From positions 1 through 64,000 of the forward strand of contig JAFQZU010000034.1 of assembly GCA_017405805.1 (NCBI GenBank): a stretch of 64,000 nt of DNA. The letters are read 5' to 3'. Origin of the DNA: Lachnospiraceae bacterium (GTDB taxonomy: Bacteria > Bacillota > Clostridia > Lachnospirales > Lachnospiraceae). The number at the start of each line of letters is the position of its first letter. Positions within the stretch are counted from its first letter, which is position 1. Of the stretch, positions 26,499 through 35,900 are shown piece after piece. Position numbers and translations under genes: made by a program. The notes beneath the pieces are model-generated. The model did no database searches. It worked only from the letters and a program-made list of their open reading frames with translations, and was not told where the DNA came from.

Positions 26499-26562
26499 GC
26501 TCTGTTTTCCCTCCATATCATAGAATGATCATAATACAGGAACGCTTTTATTGTTTCCGTGC

Positions 26563-26815
26563 AGTGCACAATAATGCTGTGCTATGCACATTTTAATACA
26601 TTTTTCCGCAGAATACAAAGTGTAATATGTGCCATATTATTGTGCCTTCTTTTAGCTAAAATGCACAATTCCAATTCTTAATTCTGTTTCGCACACATTA
26701 CCTGGTCTTTTTAACGTATTGTGCTTCCAAATCCATCATTTTAGGGAAATTGTTCCGTGCTTTGCACAATTGTGTTTACACACAAAAATAAAGCGGTGCG
26801 GCAAATGTGCCACAA
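26563..26815. promoter_or_regulatory. Cluster of TTGTGC/GCACAA operator-like boxes
   Basis: Within about 250 bp the motif ATTGTGC or its complement GCACAAT occurs, with small variation, at 26565, 26579-26590 (a near-palindrome TGTGC-TAT-GCACA), 26628, 26640, 26662, 26691, 26718, 26763 and 26806. The stretch is AT-rich apart from these boxes and lies upstream of the polyol/sugar operon. No regulator gene is adjacent. Nothing else gene-like is seen in 26499-26868, which also holds the 3' flank of the PfkB gene. Confidence 0.65.
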
Positions 26816-26868
26816 CCGCTTCTCTTCTATACTAATATACTGCCTCTATCCGCTGCATACGTGCCTTT

Positions 26869-27759
26869 TCACGTCGCCCCCACATGCTGCACGCTCAGCG
26901 CGGCCTGCTCCAGCCCCGCCCTGCAGCATTCCTTCACGGCAAGTCCCCGCAGCAGCCCGTCAATGAAACCTGCGACAAAATTATCGCCCGCCCCGGTCGT
27001 ATCCACCACGGGCACCTCGATGGCCGGGAGTTCATATGGCTTCCCGTCCCCAAAGACCAGACAGCCCCTTTCACCCGCCTTGATAATGACATGCCTGAAG
27101 CCGCGCTGTAGAAGCGTCTCCCCCATGTCGAAAAGATCTTCTTTTCCGCTGTAATAGGCAGCTTCGGTCTCGTTGGGAAAGAAATAGTCGATCATGGGCA
27201 GGACTTCTTCCAGTTCCTCCAGCTTCAATTGACGGAAAGTGGGGAGTTTGCAGTCCGCACAGACAACCGCCCCGGCTGCATGGGCGGCGCGCACCAGCCC
27301 GCAGACGATTTCTGCCTGGTCCAAAGGCGCGCGAAAAAGACTTGCCAGCGACATCACCTTGACGCCCCGCAGGTCGCCGGGATCCGGAATATAGCCTTCC
27401 AGGAGCGTCGCAAGGCTGGAGACGGAGCTCCGGCTCCCGTCCGCCGCGACGAACATATTTGCCACCGGCGTCTGCATGCCCGGGACCACCTGTGCCCTGT
27501 CCGTGCCGACACCTTTCTGCCGTGCCTGGTCCAGCAGATACTGCCCGGCAAAATCATCCCCGGTCCCGCAGACCAGCTCCGCCCGGCGGCCCATCCCCGC
27601 CAGCACGCAGGACTCGTTCATGGCGTCGCCGCCCGCGTTCAGCGTGATGCTCCTTGCCCGCGCCTTGCCCTCGCTGAAGGGCGCCCGATCCATCTCTCTC
27701 GTGATGCAGTCGATGACCGCCTGTCCTATGCAGATCACTTCCGGCGTCATATGATTCAT
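26869..27759 (-). CDS. PfkB-family carbohydrate kinase
   Basis: A 296-residue ribokinase-like kinase. GGDAMNESCVLAGMGRRAELVCGTGDD is the N-terminal PfkB signature region, and DTTGAGDNFVAGFIDG the C-terminal signature with the anion hole and catalytic Asp. It would phosphorylate a sugar or nucleoside with ATP. The ATG at 27759 follows GGGAGG; a longer upstream frame overlaps the YkgJ gene and has no such site. It is transcribed 37 bp after that gene. A role in the sugar pathway downstream is plausible but they are separate transcription units by the regulatory layout. Confidence 0.88.
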   Translation of the reverse strand: MNHMTPEVICIGQAVIDCITREMDRAPFSEGKARARSITLNAGGDAMNESCVLAGMGRRAELVCGTGDDFAGQYLLDQARQKGVGTDRAQVVPGMQTPVANMFVAADGSRSSVSSLATLLEGYIPDPGDLRGVKVMSLASLFRAPLDQAEIVCGLVRAAHAAGAVVCADCKLPTFRQLKLEELEEVLPMIDYFFPNETEAAYYSGKEDLFDMGETLLQRGFRHVIIKAGERGCLVFGDGKPYELPAIEVPVVDTTGAGDNFVAGFIDGLLRGLAVKECCRAGLEQAALSVQHVGAT

Positions 27760-27796
27760 ACTCTTAAGACCTCCCATCCTGCTCTGCCGGACGCGA

Positions 27797-28456
27797 TCAG
27801 ACAAAAAGCGCCCTGATCCGCCCCAGCCTCTCCTCGAAGGCATTGTAAAAATCCTCCGGCGGATAGGGCCGCACGAAGAACTGCTGCAGCAGGTAAACAT
27901 TGATCTGGCGGACCGTCTCCGGATCCGCGGGTTCCTCCTGCGTCCCGGCGAACATGGCCTTCATCTCCTTTGTAAAGGCGTGCCACTCTTTCTTAAAGGC
28001 TTCGTAGCGGCGAAGGCCCTCTTTTCCGCCGGGGATTCCAAGCCACTTGTCGATCCGTGTTTTTGTTTTGCCGGGTTCGGTGCATCCGCCTTCCACGACA
28101 AAATACAGACTCTCCCCCTCCGTATACTGCCTCCCCAGGGGAAAGAGCCGGCAGATGCCGGGCCTCGCCTCGTGGATGCCGCACAGCCCGTCTTCTCCCA
28201 GAAAAGCGCAGGCCTGTGTCCCTTCCTGCATCTTCAGGTGCGGAACGATCATTCCCTCTTCCGCGTGCAGGTCAACTTCCCGATCCAGCATGGAATCGAA
28301 GGGCTTTCCCAGGCGCGCCGTCAGATGCGCCGCGTCCCAGGGATCCAGGACGATGGTGTCGCCCATGCCCCGGCAGCACTTGCCGCAGCCGGCGCAGGTA
28401 GCGCCGGCGATCCGGACCATATCCGCGGGTGTATAAAATCGGTTGATATCGTTCAT
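27797..28456 (-). CDS. YkgJ-type cysteine-cluster protein
   Basis: A 219-residue protein of the YkgJ/CxxCxxCC family. Cysteines are spaced CAGCGKCC (about residues 21-28), then CAF, CGIHEARPGICRLFPLG (about 83-107) and GGC, a set expected to bind a zinc ion or Fe-S cluster. The C-terminal half is charged and helical with no known motif. It has no signal or membrane segment. Function in this family is largely unknown. GGAGAG precedes the start, and the gene is likely co-transcribed with the PfkB kinase after it. Confidence 0.8.
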   Translation of the reverse strand: MNDINRFYTPADMVRIAGATCAGCGKCCRGMGDTIVLDPWDAAHLTARLGKPFDSMLDREVDLHAEEGMIVPHLKMQEGTQACAFLGEDGLCGIHEARPGICRLFPLGRQYTEGESLYFVVEGGCTEPGKTKTRIDKWLGIPGGKEGLRRYEAFKKEWHAFTKEMKAMFAGTQEEPADPETVRQINVYLLQQFFVRPYPPEDFYNAFEERLGRIRALFV

Positions 28457-28481
28457 AGACTTCTCTCCATGCCGTAAAAAC

Positions 28482-29357
28482 TCATATATTGCGGTAAGTC
28501 TCCAGAATGTGCCTGTACAGCGTGCGGACGGCCGGCGCCATGAGCCCCGCCCCGCGCACCGCGAGGCCTATGATCCGGGCGGCGTCCGGCTCCATCCGGT
28601 AGCTCCGCACCTTGTAGGGGATGTCGTTCATGACCAGCTCCGGCATGATGCAGATCCCGAAACCGGCCTCGACCATCACTACGGTGGACAGGTCGTCCAC
28701 CACGTGGTAGCGCGTCGAGACATCCAGATTGTTCTCCCGCAGATAGTTCTGCACGTCGGCGTCCGTGGATTCGCGCTGCACGACAAAACGGCGCTTCGCC
28801 ATCTCCGTCGTCGTCATGCGCTCCCCGGCCTCCTCCTTCACGTAATCGCCCGGCACGATGCACAGGAGCGGATCGCGGTAGAAGGGTTCGATCAGCAGGT
28901 CCCCCGCGCTGGATGTGGACAGAAAGCCGAAGTCCACGACTCCATTCTTGATCCAGTAGGAGACATCGTCATAGGTCCCCTGGAAGAGCTCGATCTCGAT
29001 CCCCGGATACTTCTCGCCGAAGGACTTGATGATCTCCGGCATCCAGCTGGTGCAGACACTGGAAAAGACGCCCACTTTCACGGTCCCCTGCTTGAGGCCG
29101 TTGAACTCGGCCACCGCCTGCTGCAGGCTCTCGTCGCTGTTGAGCACCGCGTTGACGTAGGGCAGAAGATGGTCGCCGTAGGTCGTGAGCTTGACACCGG
29201 TCTTGCCCCTGGTGAATACGGAAAAACCCAGCTCCTTCTCCATGGAGGAGACCGCGTGGCTGATGGCGGAGGGCGTCAGCCCCAACAGGTCCGCCGCCTT
29301 GTGAAAGCTGCCGGCCTCGGAAACAGTTTTGAAGATCTGATAGGTAAGCAATGTCAT
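28482..29357 (-). CDS. LysR-family transcription regulator
   Basis: A 291-residue LysR-type regulator. The N-terminal winged HTH (about residues 2-60) shows the usual AGSFHKAADLLGLTPSAISHAVSSME, and the rest is the effector-binding fold (TVKVGVFSSVCTSWMPEIIKSF start, GICIMPELV near the end). The ATG at 29357 follows GGTGGAG; the upstream in-frame extension crosses a terminator. It lies just after the oxidoreductase operon and is transcribed in the same direction after a terminator. LysR proteins usually control neighbours, but no divergent partner exists here, so its target is not clear. Confidence 0.9.
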   Translation of the reverse strand: MTLLTYQIFKTVSEAGSFHKAADLLGLTPSAISHAVSSMEKELGFSVFTRGKTGVKLTTYGDHLLPYVNAVLNSDESLQQAVAEFNGLKQGTVKVGVFSSVCTSWMPEIIKSFGEKYPGIEIELFQGTYDDVSYWIKNGVVDFGFLSTSSAGDLLIEPFYRDPLLCIVPGDYVKEEAGERMTTTEMAKRRFVVQRESTDADVQNYLRENNLDVSTRYHVVDDLSTVVMVEAGFGICIMPELVMNDIPYKVRSYRMEPDAARIIGLAVRGAGLMAPAVRTLYRHILETYRNI

Positions 29358-29412
29358 CGTCTCCACCCTCCCTGCGGTTTTGTTCCTTTCCATGATACCA
29401 CATCGGACACGC

Positions 29413-29454
29413 AAAAAGCGACCTGCCGGCACCTGGCCGGCGGATCGCCTTTTT
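29413..29454 (-). terminator. Terminator of the porGDAB operon
   Basis: Stem AAAAAGCGACC-GCCGGC / GCCGGC-GG-TCGCCTTTTT, with small mismatches and A/T runs on both sides, so it may work in both directions. It begins 39 bases after the beta-subunit stop codon. Confidence 0.75.
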
Positions 29455-29492
29455 CCTTCCATATTTTATGACCGCGCCAAAACCGCGCTTTC

Positions 29493-30452
29493 TCACCCCT
29501 GCGCGCAGCGGTACTGCAGATCCTCCCACCTGCGGTCGACCTCCTCCTGAAAGAGGGCGAGCAGATGCTCGTTCTCCGGCTTGAAAAGGTGCTTGAACCT
29601 TCCCTGGGGACGAAGGAAATCCTCGATGGGGAGTTTGTTTTTTGGCGTATAGCTGAGGATCCACTTCCCGTGGTCCACTTCGAACAAAGGCCAGTAGCAG
29701 GTCTCCACCGCCAGCCGGCAGATCTCCATGATCTCGCTGGTCTCATACCGCCAGCCGCGGGGGCAGGGCGTCATGACGTTCAGAAAGCAGGCGCCCTCCG
29801 TGTAGATGGCCTTGGACGCCTTCCGGTGCAGGTCCGTGAAATCCCGCGTGAACGTGGTCTGGGCCGCATAGGGAACGTGGTGCTCCGCGATGATGGCCGT
29901 CAGGTCCTTGCGGTACTGGACCTTGCCCGCAGAGCACTTGCCGGCCGGCGTCGTGGTGGTGTCCGCGAACATGGGCGTGGCCGAGGACCGCTGTATGCCG
30001 GTGTTCATGTAAGCGCCGTTGTCGTAGCAGACATACACCATGTCATGCCCTCTCTCCATGGCGCCGGACAGGGACTGGAAGCCGATGTCATAGGTCCCGC
30101 CGTCCCCGCCAAAAGTAATGAACTTAAAGTGCTCACTCTCCGGGAGCCGCCCCCTCTTGCGGAGCGCCCGGTAAGCCGTCTCCACGCCGCTCAGGGTCGC
30201 CCCTGCGTTTTCGAAGGCGTTGTGAATGTAGCTGTCCTCCCATGCGGTGTAGGGATACATGTAGGAGGAGACCTCCAGACACCCCGTCGCGTTGCCGATC
30301 ACGGCCCGGTCCTCCTCGTGCAGGGCGCGCAGCACTGCGCGCACGCCTATGGTCGCGCCGCACCCCGCGCACATCCTGTGGCCCGGGGCAAGCCGCTCCG
30401 GACGCGACAGCATGGACTTCAGATTATAGTTTTCCGCTGCTCCTGTACTCAT
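29493..30452 (-). CDS. porB: 2-oxoacid:ferredoxin oxidoreductase, beta subunit
   Basis: A 319-residue thiamine-diphosphate-binding beta subunit of the pyruvate/2-ketoacid:ferredoxin oxidoreductase family. It has GHRMCAGCGATIG (cluster cysteines), GCLEVSS, GGDGGTYDIG (ThDP/Mg motif) and YDNGAYMNTGIQRS. A GTG at 30458 overlaps the alpha stop codon, but the ATG at 30452 is better spaced from GAGGGAG and is used here. The enzyme decarboxylates a 2-oxoacid to an acyl-CoA with reduction of ferredoxin. Pyruvate is the likeliest substrate, though branched 2-oxoacids cannot be excluded. Confidence 0.9.
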   Translation of the reverse strand: MSTGAAENYNLKSMLSRPERLAPGHRMCAGCGATIGVRAVLRALHEEDRAVIGNATGCLEVSSYMYPYTAWEDSYIHNAFENAGATLSGVETAYRALRKRGRLPESEHFKFITFGGDGGTYDIGFQSLSGAMERGHDMVYVCYDNGAYMNTGIQRSSATPMFADTTTTPAGKCSAGKVQYRKDLTAIIAEHHVPYAAQTTFTRDFTDLHRKASKAIYTEGACFLNVMTPCPRGWRYETSEIMEICRLAVETCYWPLFEVDHGKWILSYTPKNKLPIEDFLRPQGRFKHLFKPENEHLLALFQEEVDRRWEDLQYRCAQG

Positions 30453-30454
30453 GA

Positions 30455-31651
30455 TCACTGCTCCCTCAATCCCACGTATGCGTGCCGCGCCGCGGGGATT
30501 TTTCCGTCCGCCGCGTCCCTGAGCTGCGCAAAGATCTCTCTCGCATGCTCCACGGTAAAATCTCTTCCTGCCAGGCCGTAAATATAATCGGCCGTCTCGA
30601 TCATCACCTTGTTTCGGTAAAGCGCCGCGGGGATCTCCATGCCCAGCGGTCCGCTGCAGCCGTTATAGCTCTCGCACCGGTCCATAATGGCCGCCGCCCG
30701 GCAGTTCTTCAGTGCCTCTGCGATTTCCTGATCCGGAAAAGGCCGGAAGACGCGGAGCTTTAACACGCCGACCTTCCAGCCCTCTTCCCTGAGCTGGTCG
30801 GCCGCCTCTTTGGCCGTGCCCGCGGCCGATCCCATGATAACCATGATGTAATCGGCGTCCCCCGTTCGATATTCCTCAAAAAAGCCGTACTGCCTGCCGG
30901 ACAGTTCCCCGAACCGCGCCGCCACCTCGGCGATCACCGCGCGGGACTGCTCCATGGCGTCCTCCTGGGCTTTTTTGGCTTCCATGGCGTAGGCCGAGAT
31001 GGAATAGGGCCCCACCGCAACCGGTTTCCCCGGGTTCAAAAGGAACTCCTCCGGCTCGTACTGTCCGACAAAATCCCGGACCGGCCCGTCCTCCAAAAGC
31101 TCGATATTCTCCACCGCGTGGCTCGTGATGAAGCCGTCCTGGCAGACCATGACGGGCAGGTGCACCCGCGGATCCTCCGCGATGGGAAACGCCTGGATGT
31201 AGTTGTCATAGGCCTCCTGGTTGTTCTCGGCGTAGATCTGGATCCAGCCCGTATCCCGCGCGCCCATGCCGTCCGAGTGGTCGCAGTTGATGTTGATGGG
31301 CCCCGACAGCGTCCGGTTGACCAAGGTCAGCACGATCGGAAGGCGGTTGGAAGCCGCAAGGAGCAGTTCCTCCCACATGAGGGCGAGACCTGCCGAAGAG
31401 GTCGCCGTCATGGTCCTCGCGCCGGCCGACTCCGCGCCGATGGCGGCGGACATGGCGGAGTGCTCGCTCTCCACCGGGACGAATTCCGTGTCGATCTCCC
31501 CGTTCGCGATATAGGCGGATACCATCTGCGGGATCTCCGTGGAAGGCGTGATGGGGAAGGCCGGCATCACGTCGGGGTTCACCTGCCGGATGGCGAAGGC
31601 CACGGCCTCGTTCCCGGACATTCTCTCCCGGATAGCTTTTGCTCTTTTCAT
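30455..31651 (-). CDS. porA: 2-oxoacid:ferredoxin oxidoreductase, alpha subunit
   Basis: A 398-residue alpha subunit of the four-subunit oxidoreductase. MSGNEAVAFAIRQVNPDVMPAFPITPST at the N-terminus and the EFVPVESEHSAMSAAIGAE and TSSAGLALMWEE segments are the classical ThDP-facing parts. The C-terminal third is the transketolase-like domain II (VGVLKLRVFRPFPDQEI). GGAGGGG precedes the ATG, which overlaps the ferredoxin stop codon by four bases (ATGA), indicating translational coupling. Together with the beta subunit it forms the catalytic core. Confidence 0.93.
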   Translation of the reverse strand: MKRAKAIRERMSGNEAVAFAIRQVNPDVMPAFPITPSTEIPQMVSAYIANGEIDTEFVPVESEHSAMSAAIGAESAGARTMTATSSAGLALMWEELLLAASNRLPIVLTLVNRTLSGPININCDHSDGMGARDTGWIQIYAENNQEAYDNYIQAFPIAEDPRVHLPVMVCQDGFITSHAVENIELLEDGPVRDFVGQYEPEEFLLNPGKPVAVGPYSISAYAMEAKKAQEDAMEQSRAVIAEVAARFGELSGRQYGFFEEYRTGDADYIMVIMGSAAGTAKEAADQLREEGWKVGVLKLRVFRPFPDQEIAEALKNCRAAAIMDRCESYNGCSGPLGMEIPAALYRNKVMIETADYIYGLAGRDFTVEHAREIFAQLRDAADGKIPAARHAYVGLREQ

Positions 31652-31956
31652 GGCTCGATCCCCTCCTTCATTACTATGGCGTCAAAAGGACACACACTGG
31701 CGCAGATCCCGCACCCCTTGCAGTGGTCATAGTCAAACGCGCCCCGCTTTCCCTCCAGCACCGGGATGCTGGAGTCGGGACAGACCGGCACGCACAGAAG
31801 GCACTGCCTGCACTTGTCCTCTATAAGGACCGGCGTATTGGTCCTCCACTCGCCCGTGGCAAAGAGGCGGGAAGTCCCGCCCGCAAACATCTGCAGTCCC
31901 TCGGTAAGGCCTTGCCAGGGCGTCCTCTCATTGATCTTTGTGATATCCGTTCGCAT
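31648..31956 (-). CDS. porD: 2-oxoacid:ferredoxin oxidoreductase, delta (ferredoxin) subunit
   Basis: A 102-residue 2x[4Fe-4S] ferredoxin-type subunit. The two cluster motifs are CRQCLLCVPVCP (about residues 47-58) and CKGCGICASVCP (about 78-89), each followed by conserved hydrophobics. It passes electrons from the catalytic core to soluble ferredoxin. The ATG at 31956 was chosen because the delta subunit family has a short N-terminal extension and an AGGAG site precedes it. A 235-bp gap separates it from the gamma gene, which is unusual for this operon. Confidence 0.9.
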   Translation of the reverse strand: MRTDITKINERTPWQGLTEGLQMFAGGTSRLFATGEWRTNTPVLIEDKCRQCLLCVPVCPDSSIPVLEGKRGAFDYDHCKGCGICASVCPFDAIVMKEGIEP

Positions 31957-32024
31957 ACTCTCTTGTCTCCTGGTCCCTTTTCGATCGTCCGGCGGCCGTT
32001 TTCCGCGTTTTTGCGCGAGGAAAA

Positions 32025-32046
32025 GCCTCCGGACAGCGCCGGAGGC
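32025..32046 (-). terminator. Candidate attenuator hairpin in the porG-porD gap
   Basis: A perfect 8-bp stem GCCTCCGG / CCGGAGGC with a 6-nt loop is followed on the minus strand by TTTTCC. The U-tract is short, so partial termination or RNA processing is as likely as full termination. The gap (31957-32191) also holds direct repeats GACAGCGCAGCCCGTCA near 32139 and 32179. Confidence 0.5.
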
Positions 32047-32191
32047 CCGTACCCTCAAATCTATCCCTCTGTTTGCATGTTTGCAGCCGTTTCAGGTCCC
32101 GCGCTTGCGCGCGTGGACGCCGGAACTCTTTTTCAATGACAGCGCAGCCCGTCAAGCATCCGTGCAGTCCGTCACACGACAGCGCAGCCCG

Positions 32192-32791
32192 TCACGCGAT
32201 CTTCGTCATGCCCGCGGCGCTCTCGACAGCCCGGAAGGCCATGCGCAGCGCTCTCATGTTGCCGTCGATGACTTCCGGTTTTCTCGCGAACTTATGGGCG
32301 AAGGACGCCCGCATCTGCTCCGTGAAATCCTTCTTGTCCATCACGCCGGTCACTGCCACGGCGGCGGCCAGCATGGGCGTGTTGGGGAAATTCTTTCCCA
32401 GCGTCTCCTCGGAGATCGCCCTTGCGTCTACGGTATAGACCGCTCCCTTGTATCCCCTGAGCAGCGGACGGATCTCCTCTGCCGTGCGGGAGGTGTTGAC
32501 GATGATGGCGCCGTCTCTCTTGAGCCCCTCGGTCACATGCACCGAGTGAAGAAGCATCTCGTCCACTACAACCACGAAATCAGGATGGTAAATATTGGAA
32601 TGCACGCGGATCCGCTCCCTGCTGATCCGGTTGAACGCCGTGATCGGTGCACCCATGCGCTCCGGGCCGTACTCGGGAAAACCCTGTACGTTCTGTCCGG
32701 TCTTAAAGGCCGCGTCCGCAAGAAGAAGCGCCGCCGTCTTGGCCCCCTGACCGCCTCTGCCATGCCATCTGATTTCGAGTGTGTTGTCCAT
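32192..32791 (-). CDS. porG: 2-oxoacid:ferredoxin oxidoreductase, gamma subunit
   Basis: A 199-residue gamma (domain III) subunit that binds CoA. The GGQG loop in EIRWHGRGGQGAKTAA at the N-terminus and the FPEYGPERMGAPITAF region are diagnostic. It is the first gene of the operon, giving the order gamma-delta-alpha-beta found in many anaerobes and archaea. A good vegetative promoter is visible about 80 bases upstream and GGAG precedes the start codon. Confidence 0.92.
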   Translation of the reverse strand: MDNTLEIRWHGRGGQGAKTAALLLADAAFKTGQNVQGFPEYGPERMGAPITAFNRISRERIRVHSNIYHPDFVVVVDEMLLHSVHVTEGLKRDGAIIVNTSRTAEEIRPLLRGYKGAVYTVDARAISEETLGKNFPNTPMLAAAVAVTGVMDKKDFTEQMRASFAHKFARKPEVIDGNMRALRMAFRAVESAAGMTKIA

Positions 32792-32870
32792 AGATCCAAT
32801 TCTCCATCATCAGTGAATTTTGTTCATCGCCAAAATGAATGTATATCATCTTTTGACGCCAACAAAACTC

Positions 32871-32898
32871 ATTATATACTCTTTTTCGTGAATGTAAA
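32871..32898 (-). promoter_or_regulatory. Sigma-A-type promoter of the porGDAB operon
   Basis: On the minus strand TTTACA (32898-32893) and TATAAT (32876-32871) are separated by 16 bases. The 5' leader would be about 73 bases. The region between the sbcC terminator and porG is otherwise empty. Confidence 0.7.
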
Positions 32899-32931
32899 TA
32901 ATTTTAATGATGAATCATTTTCACTATAAAA

Positions 32932-32968
32932 GGACCGGCAGTGAAATTCCTCCACTGCCGGTCCATGC
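32932..32968 (-). terminator. Terminator after sbcC
   Basis: A perfect 12-bp stem GGACCGGCAGTG / CACTGCCGGTCC with a 9-nt loop is followed on the minus strand by TTTTATAG. It begins 12 bases after the sbcC stop codon. Confidence 0.88.
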
Positions 32969-32979
32969 GACCTGCTTGC

Positions 32980-35900
32980 TCAGCTCAGGATCCACTCCGC
33001 CCTGCTGCCGCCCTTATCCTTGACGACCACGAGCTGATCCTCGATCTCCTGCTTCATCTCGGTCACGTGGGAAATGATCCCGATCAGCCGCTCACTGCCG
33101 GCCATCTGCTTGAGCACCTTGACCGCCTGCTCTCTGGCCGTGCTGTCAAGGGAGCCGAAGCCCTCGTCGATAAACATGATGTCCAGTCCGATCGCCGCCG
33201 TACTCTCGCGGATCTGGTCGGACATGCCCAGCGCCAGAGATAAGGCCGCCATGAAGGATTCCCCACCAGAGAGCGTCCTGACTTCCCGCTCCCGCCCGGT
33301 CACGTTGGAGTAGACCATGAGATCCAGCCCGCGGTTTCTGCCCGCGCCGGCTTCCTCCTCGCTGCACAGACGCAGCTCGAACTGGCCGGAGGACATGGCC
33401 TGGAAGCGAAGATTGGCCGCATACAGGATCCGCTCCAGATAATAGCGCTGCACATAGGTCTCGATGTCCATCCGTCCGCCGGTGATTTTGCCGGCCAGAC
33501 GGTTATAAAGCTTCTCGACCAGGGAAAGCTCTCTCGTCAGAGCGTCCCGCTCCTCCTTCCCGGAGAGCAGATTGTCCAGCGCTTTCCTGTCCGCCGCCGC
33601 GCATTCCCTGTACCGCTCGAGGCTGTCCGCCGTCTCCTTCAGCTTCTTCTCGGCCTCCTCCAGGGAGGCTTTTAAAAGCTCCAGCACAGGACGTTCCCTC
33701 TTGCCGATCGCCTTGTCCGCTTCCTCCAGGGCGCGCTCTGCCGCGGCCTTTTTGGCTGTGTACGCGTTGATCTCCTCCTGGAGCGCCTGTGTCGCCTCCG
33801 GCCTGTACCTGCCTGTCAGCTCCATCCACTGCGCCCCGGTCAGGCCGCTCTTTTCAAGGGCCTCCGCATAGGCCTTCTCCATGTCTTTTTTTCGGGCCGC
33901 AAGCGACGGCAGTTCCTTTTCGTACCGCGCGATCAGCGCCTGCGCCTGTTCCGACGCGGTCTTTGCGGCGCGCGCCGCCGCCGCCTCTCTCTCGTGTGCC
34001 TGCTGCGCCTTGTCCCTTGCTTCCCGCTCTTTTTGCAGCGCTTCCCGGGCCTCCTTCTCTGTCTTATAATCCAGCGCCGATTCCAGCTGTTTGAGCATGG
34101 CGCTGCTCCGCGCAAAGCTTTCCGCGGAATCCTTCGCCGTTTTAGCGGCCTCCTCCGCCTCCCGGCGCAGACGCACTTTGTCTTTGGCCGCCTGCTCCAA
34201 CTGCTCCCGGATCTTCCGGCTCAGCGCCTGATCCCTCTGCAGAGCGCGGTTTTCCTGCTCCAGCGCCGCTTTCCAGCTCTCCAGCTGCGCCTGCAGCCCC
34301 TCCGCTTCCGACATCCGGAAATCGGGTACACTCTTTTCCATGCGCGCGGTCAGCTTTTTCCAGCGCTCCTCGAAGTTCCTTCTCCCCGCCTTGCACAGCT
34401 CCTGGGCCGTGTTGGCGCTCTGCGCGGCGTTTTCCCACGCTTTGCGCAGCTTTTCCGCCTTCTCCCTGAGCTGGTCAAGGCTTTCCCTGGTGATATTTTC
34501 CGCGTGGGCGGGAACGGTACAGGGAGCGGGGTGATGGACCGAACCGCAGACCGGACAGGGCTTTCCCTCCTCCAGATCCGCAGCGAGGATCCCCGCCTGC
34601 GCGTCATACCAGGCCTTCTCTTTGGCCGCGTACTCGGTATTAACCGCCTGATAGAAATCCGCCGCTTTCTTATATTGCTTCTTCAGCTCCTCGTATCTGC
34701 GGTAATCCTCCCACAGCTTCCGGTTCTCCGCCTGCGCCTGCGCAAGTTCCTCCTCGATCTCCCGCGCCTCTTCCCTGCGCACGGTCCACCTGGCGATGCG
34801 CTCTCCCAGGTCACGCAGCCTCTCATCCTCAGCCCTCCAGGCTGTCTCTTTTTCCTCCAGCTGTGCAAAGGCAGCGGAAGCTTTTCCGCCGCGGTCTTCC
34901 GCCTCTTTTTTGTCCCTTTCGGCGACCTTCACGGCAGCGCGCGCCGCCTGCACCTTCCCGAGGTTCTCCAGCGCTCTCGACACCCGCTCTTCCGTCTTGG
35001 TATAGACCTCCGTGCTGACGTCCAGGTCTCCCCGCGCCTTTTGCTCCGCCTGCGCGCTCCTTTCTGCCTCCCTCCGCAGGCCCGGCAGTGCCTCTTTTTG
35101 TTCCGCCAGCCCTTTTTCCGCCGCATCCGCCGCCCGCCGGGCGTCACTGAGCCTGTCATGAACGGCCTTCACGGCATGCGCCGCCCCGATCTCCCGGATC
35201 AGCCGGCCTTTTTCTTCCATCTTATCCTTCTGCCGGGCGCACTCCTCCAGCTCCCCGGCAGCCCTGTCCCTTCCGGTAAAAGAACGCTGCAGCGCCTCCG
35301 CGCTCTGATAAGCGTCCCTGGCCTTGTCCCGGACGGCGGACGCCGCGCTGCTCTCTTTGTGCGCCCGCTCCAGTTCCCGCTCCAAAAAGGCGCAAAGCGC
35401 CTCCAGCCCGTCCGTGAACTTCTCCAGATCCGCGCCAAAAGTCCTCTGTTCCCCCAGCAGCCTCTCTTTCTCCTCCCCGAGCTCCGCAGCCTGCGCGTAC
35501 TCCGCAGGGATCTGCACGTGGGCCGCCTCCGTCCGGCAGGCCACCCGGATCCGGTCCGCCGTGACCGTCATCTCATGCCGCCTTCTCCCCAGCTCCTCCG
35601 TGATCGCAGAGTACATCTGCGTGCCGAACAGTTTGCGGAAGATCTCCTTTTTGGCGTCTGACTTTGCGCGCAAAAGCTCCATGAACTCCCCCTGGGCGAT
35701 CATGGCCACCTGCATGAACTGGTCCTTGGTCAGTCCCACGATCTCCTCGATCTTCTCGTTGGTCTCCCGTATATTCTGCGCATACTCCGCGCCGTCCGGC
35801 ATAGTGAGGGAGACGCCCTCCTTCACCTCCACGTGGTCCCGCTTGCCCCTTCTTTTGGTAGGGCGTAGATGCCGCGGCACCCTTCTTACCGCATATTCGA

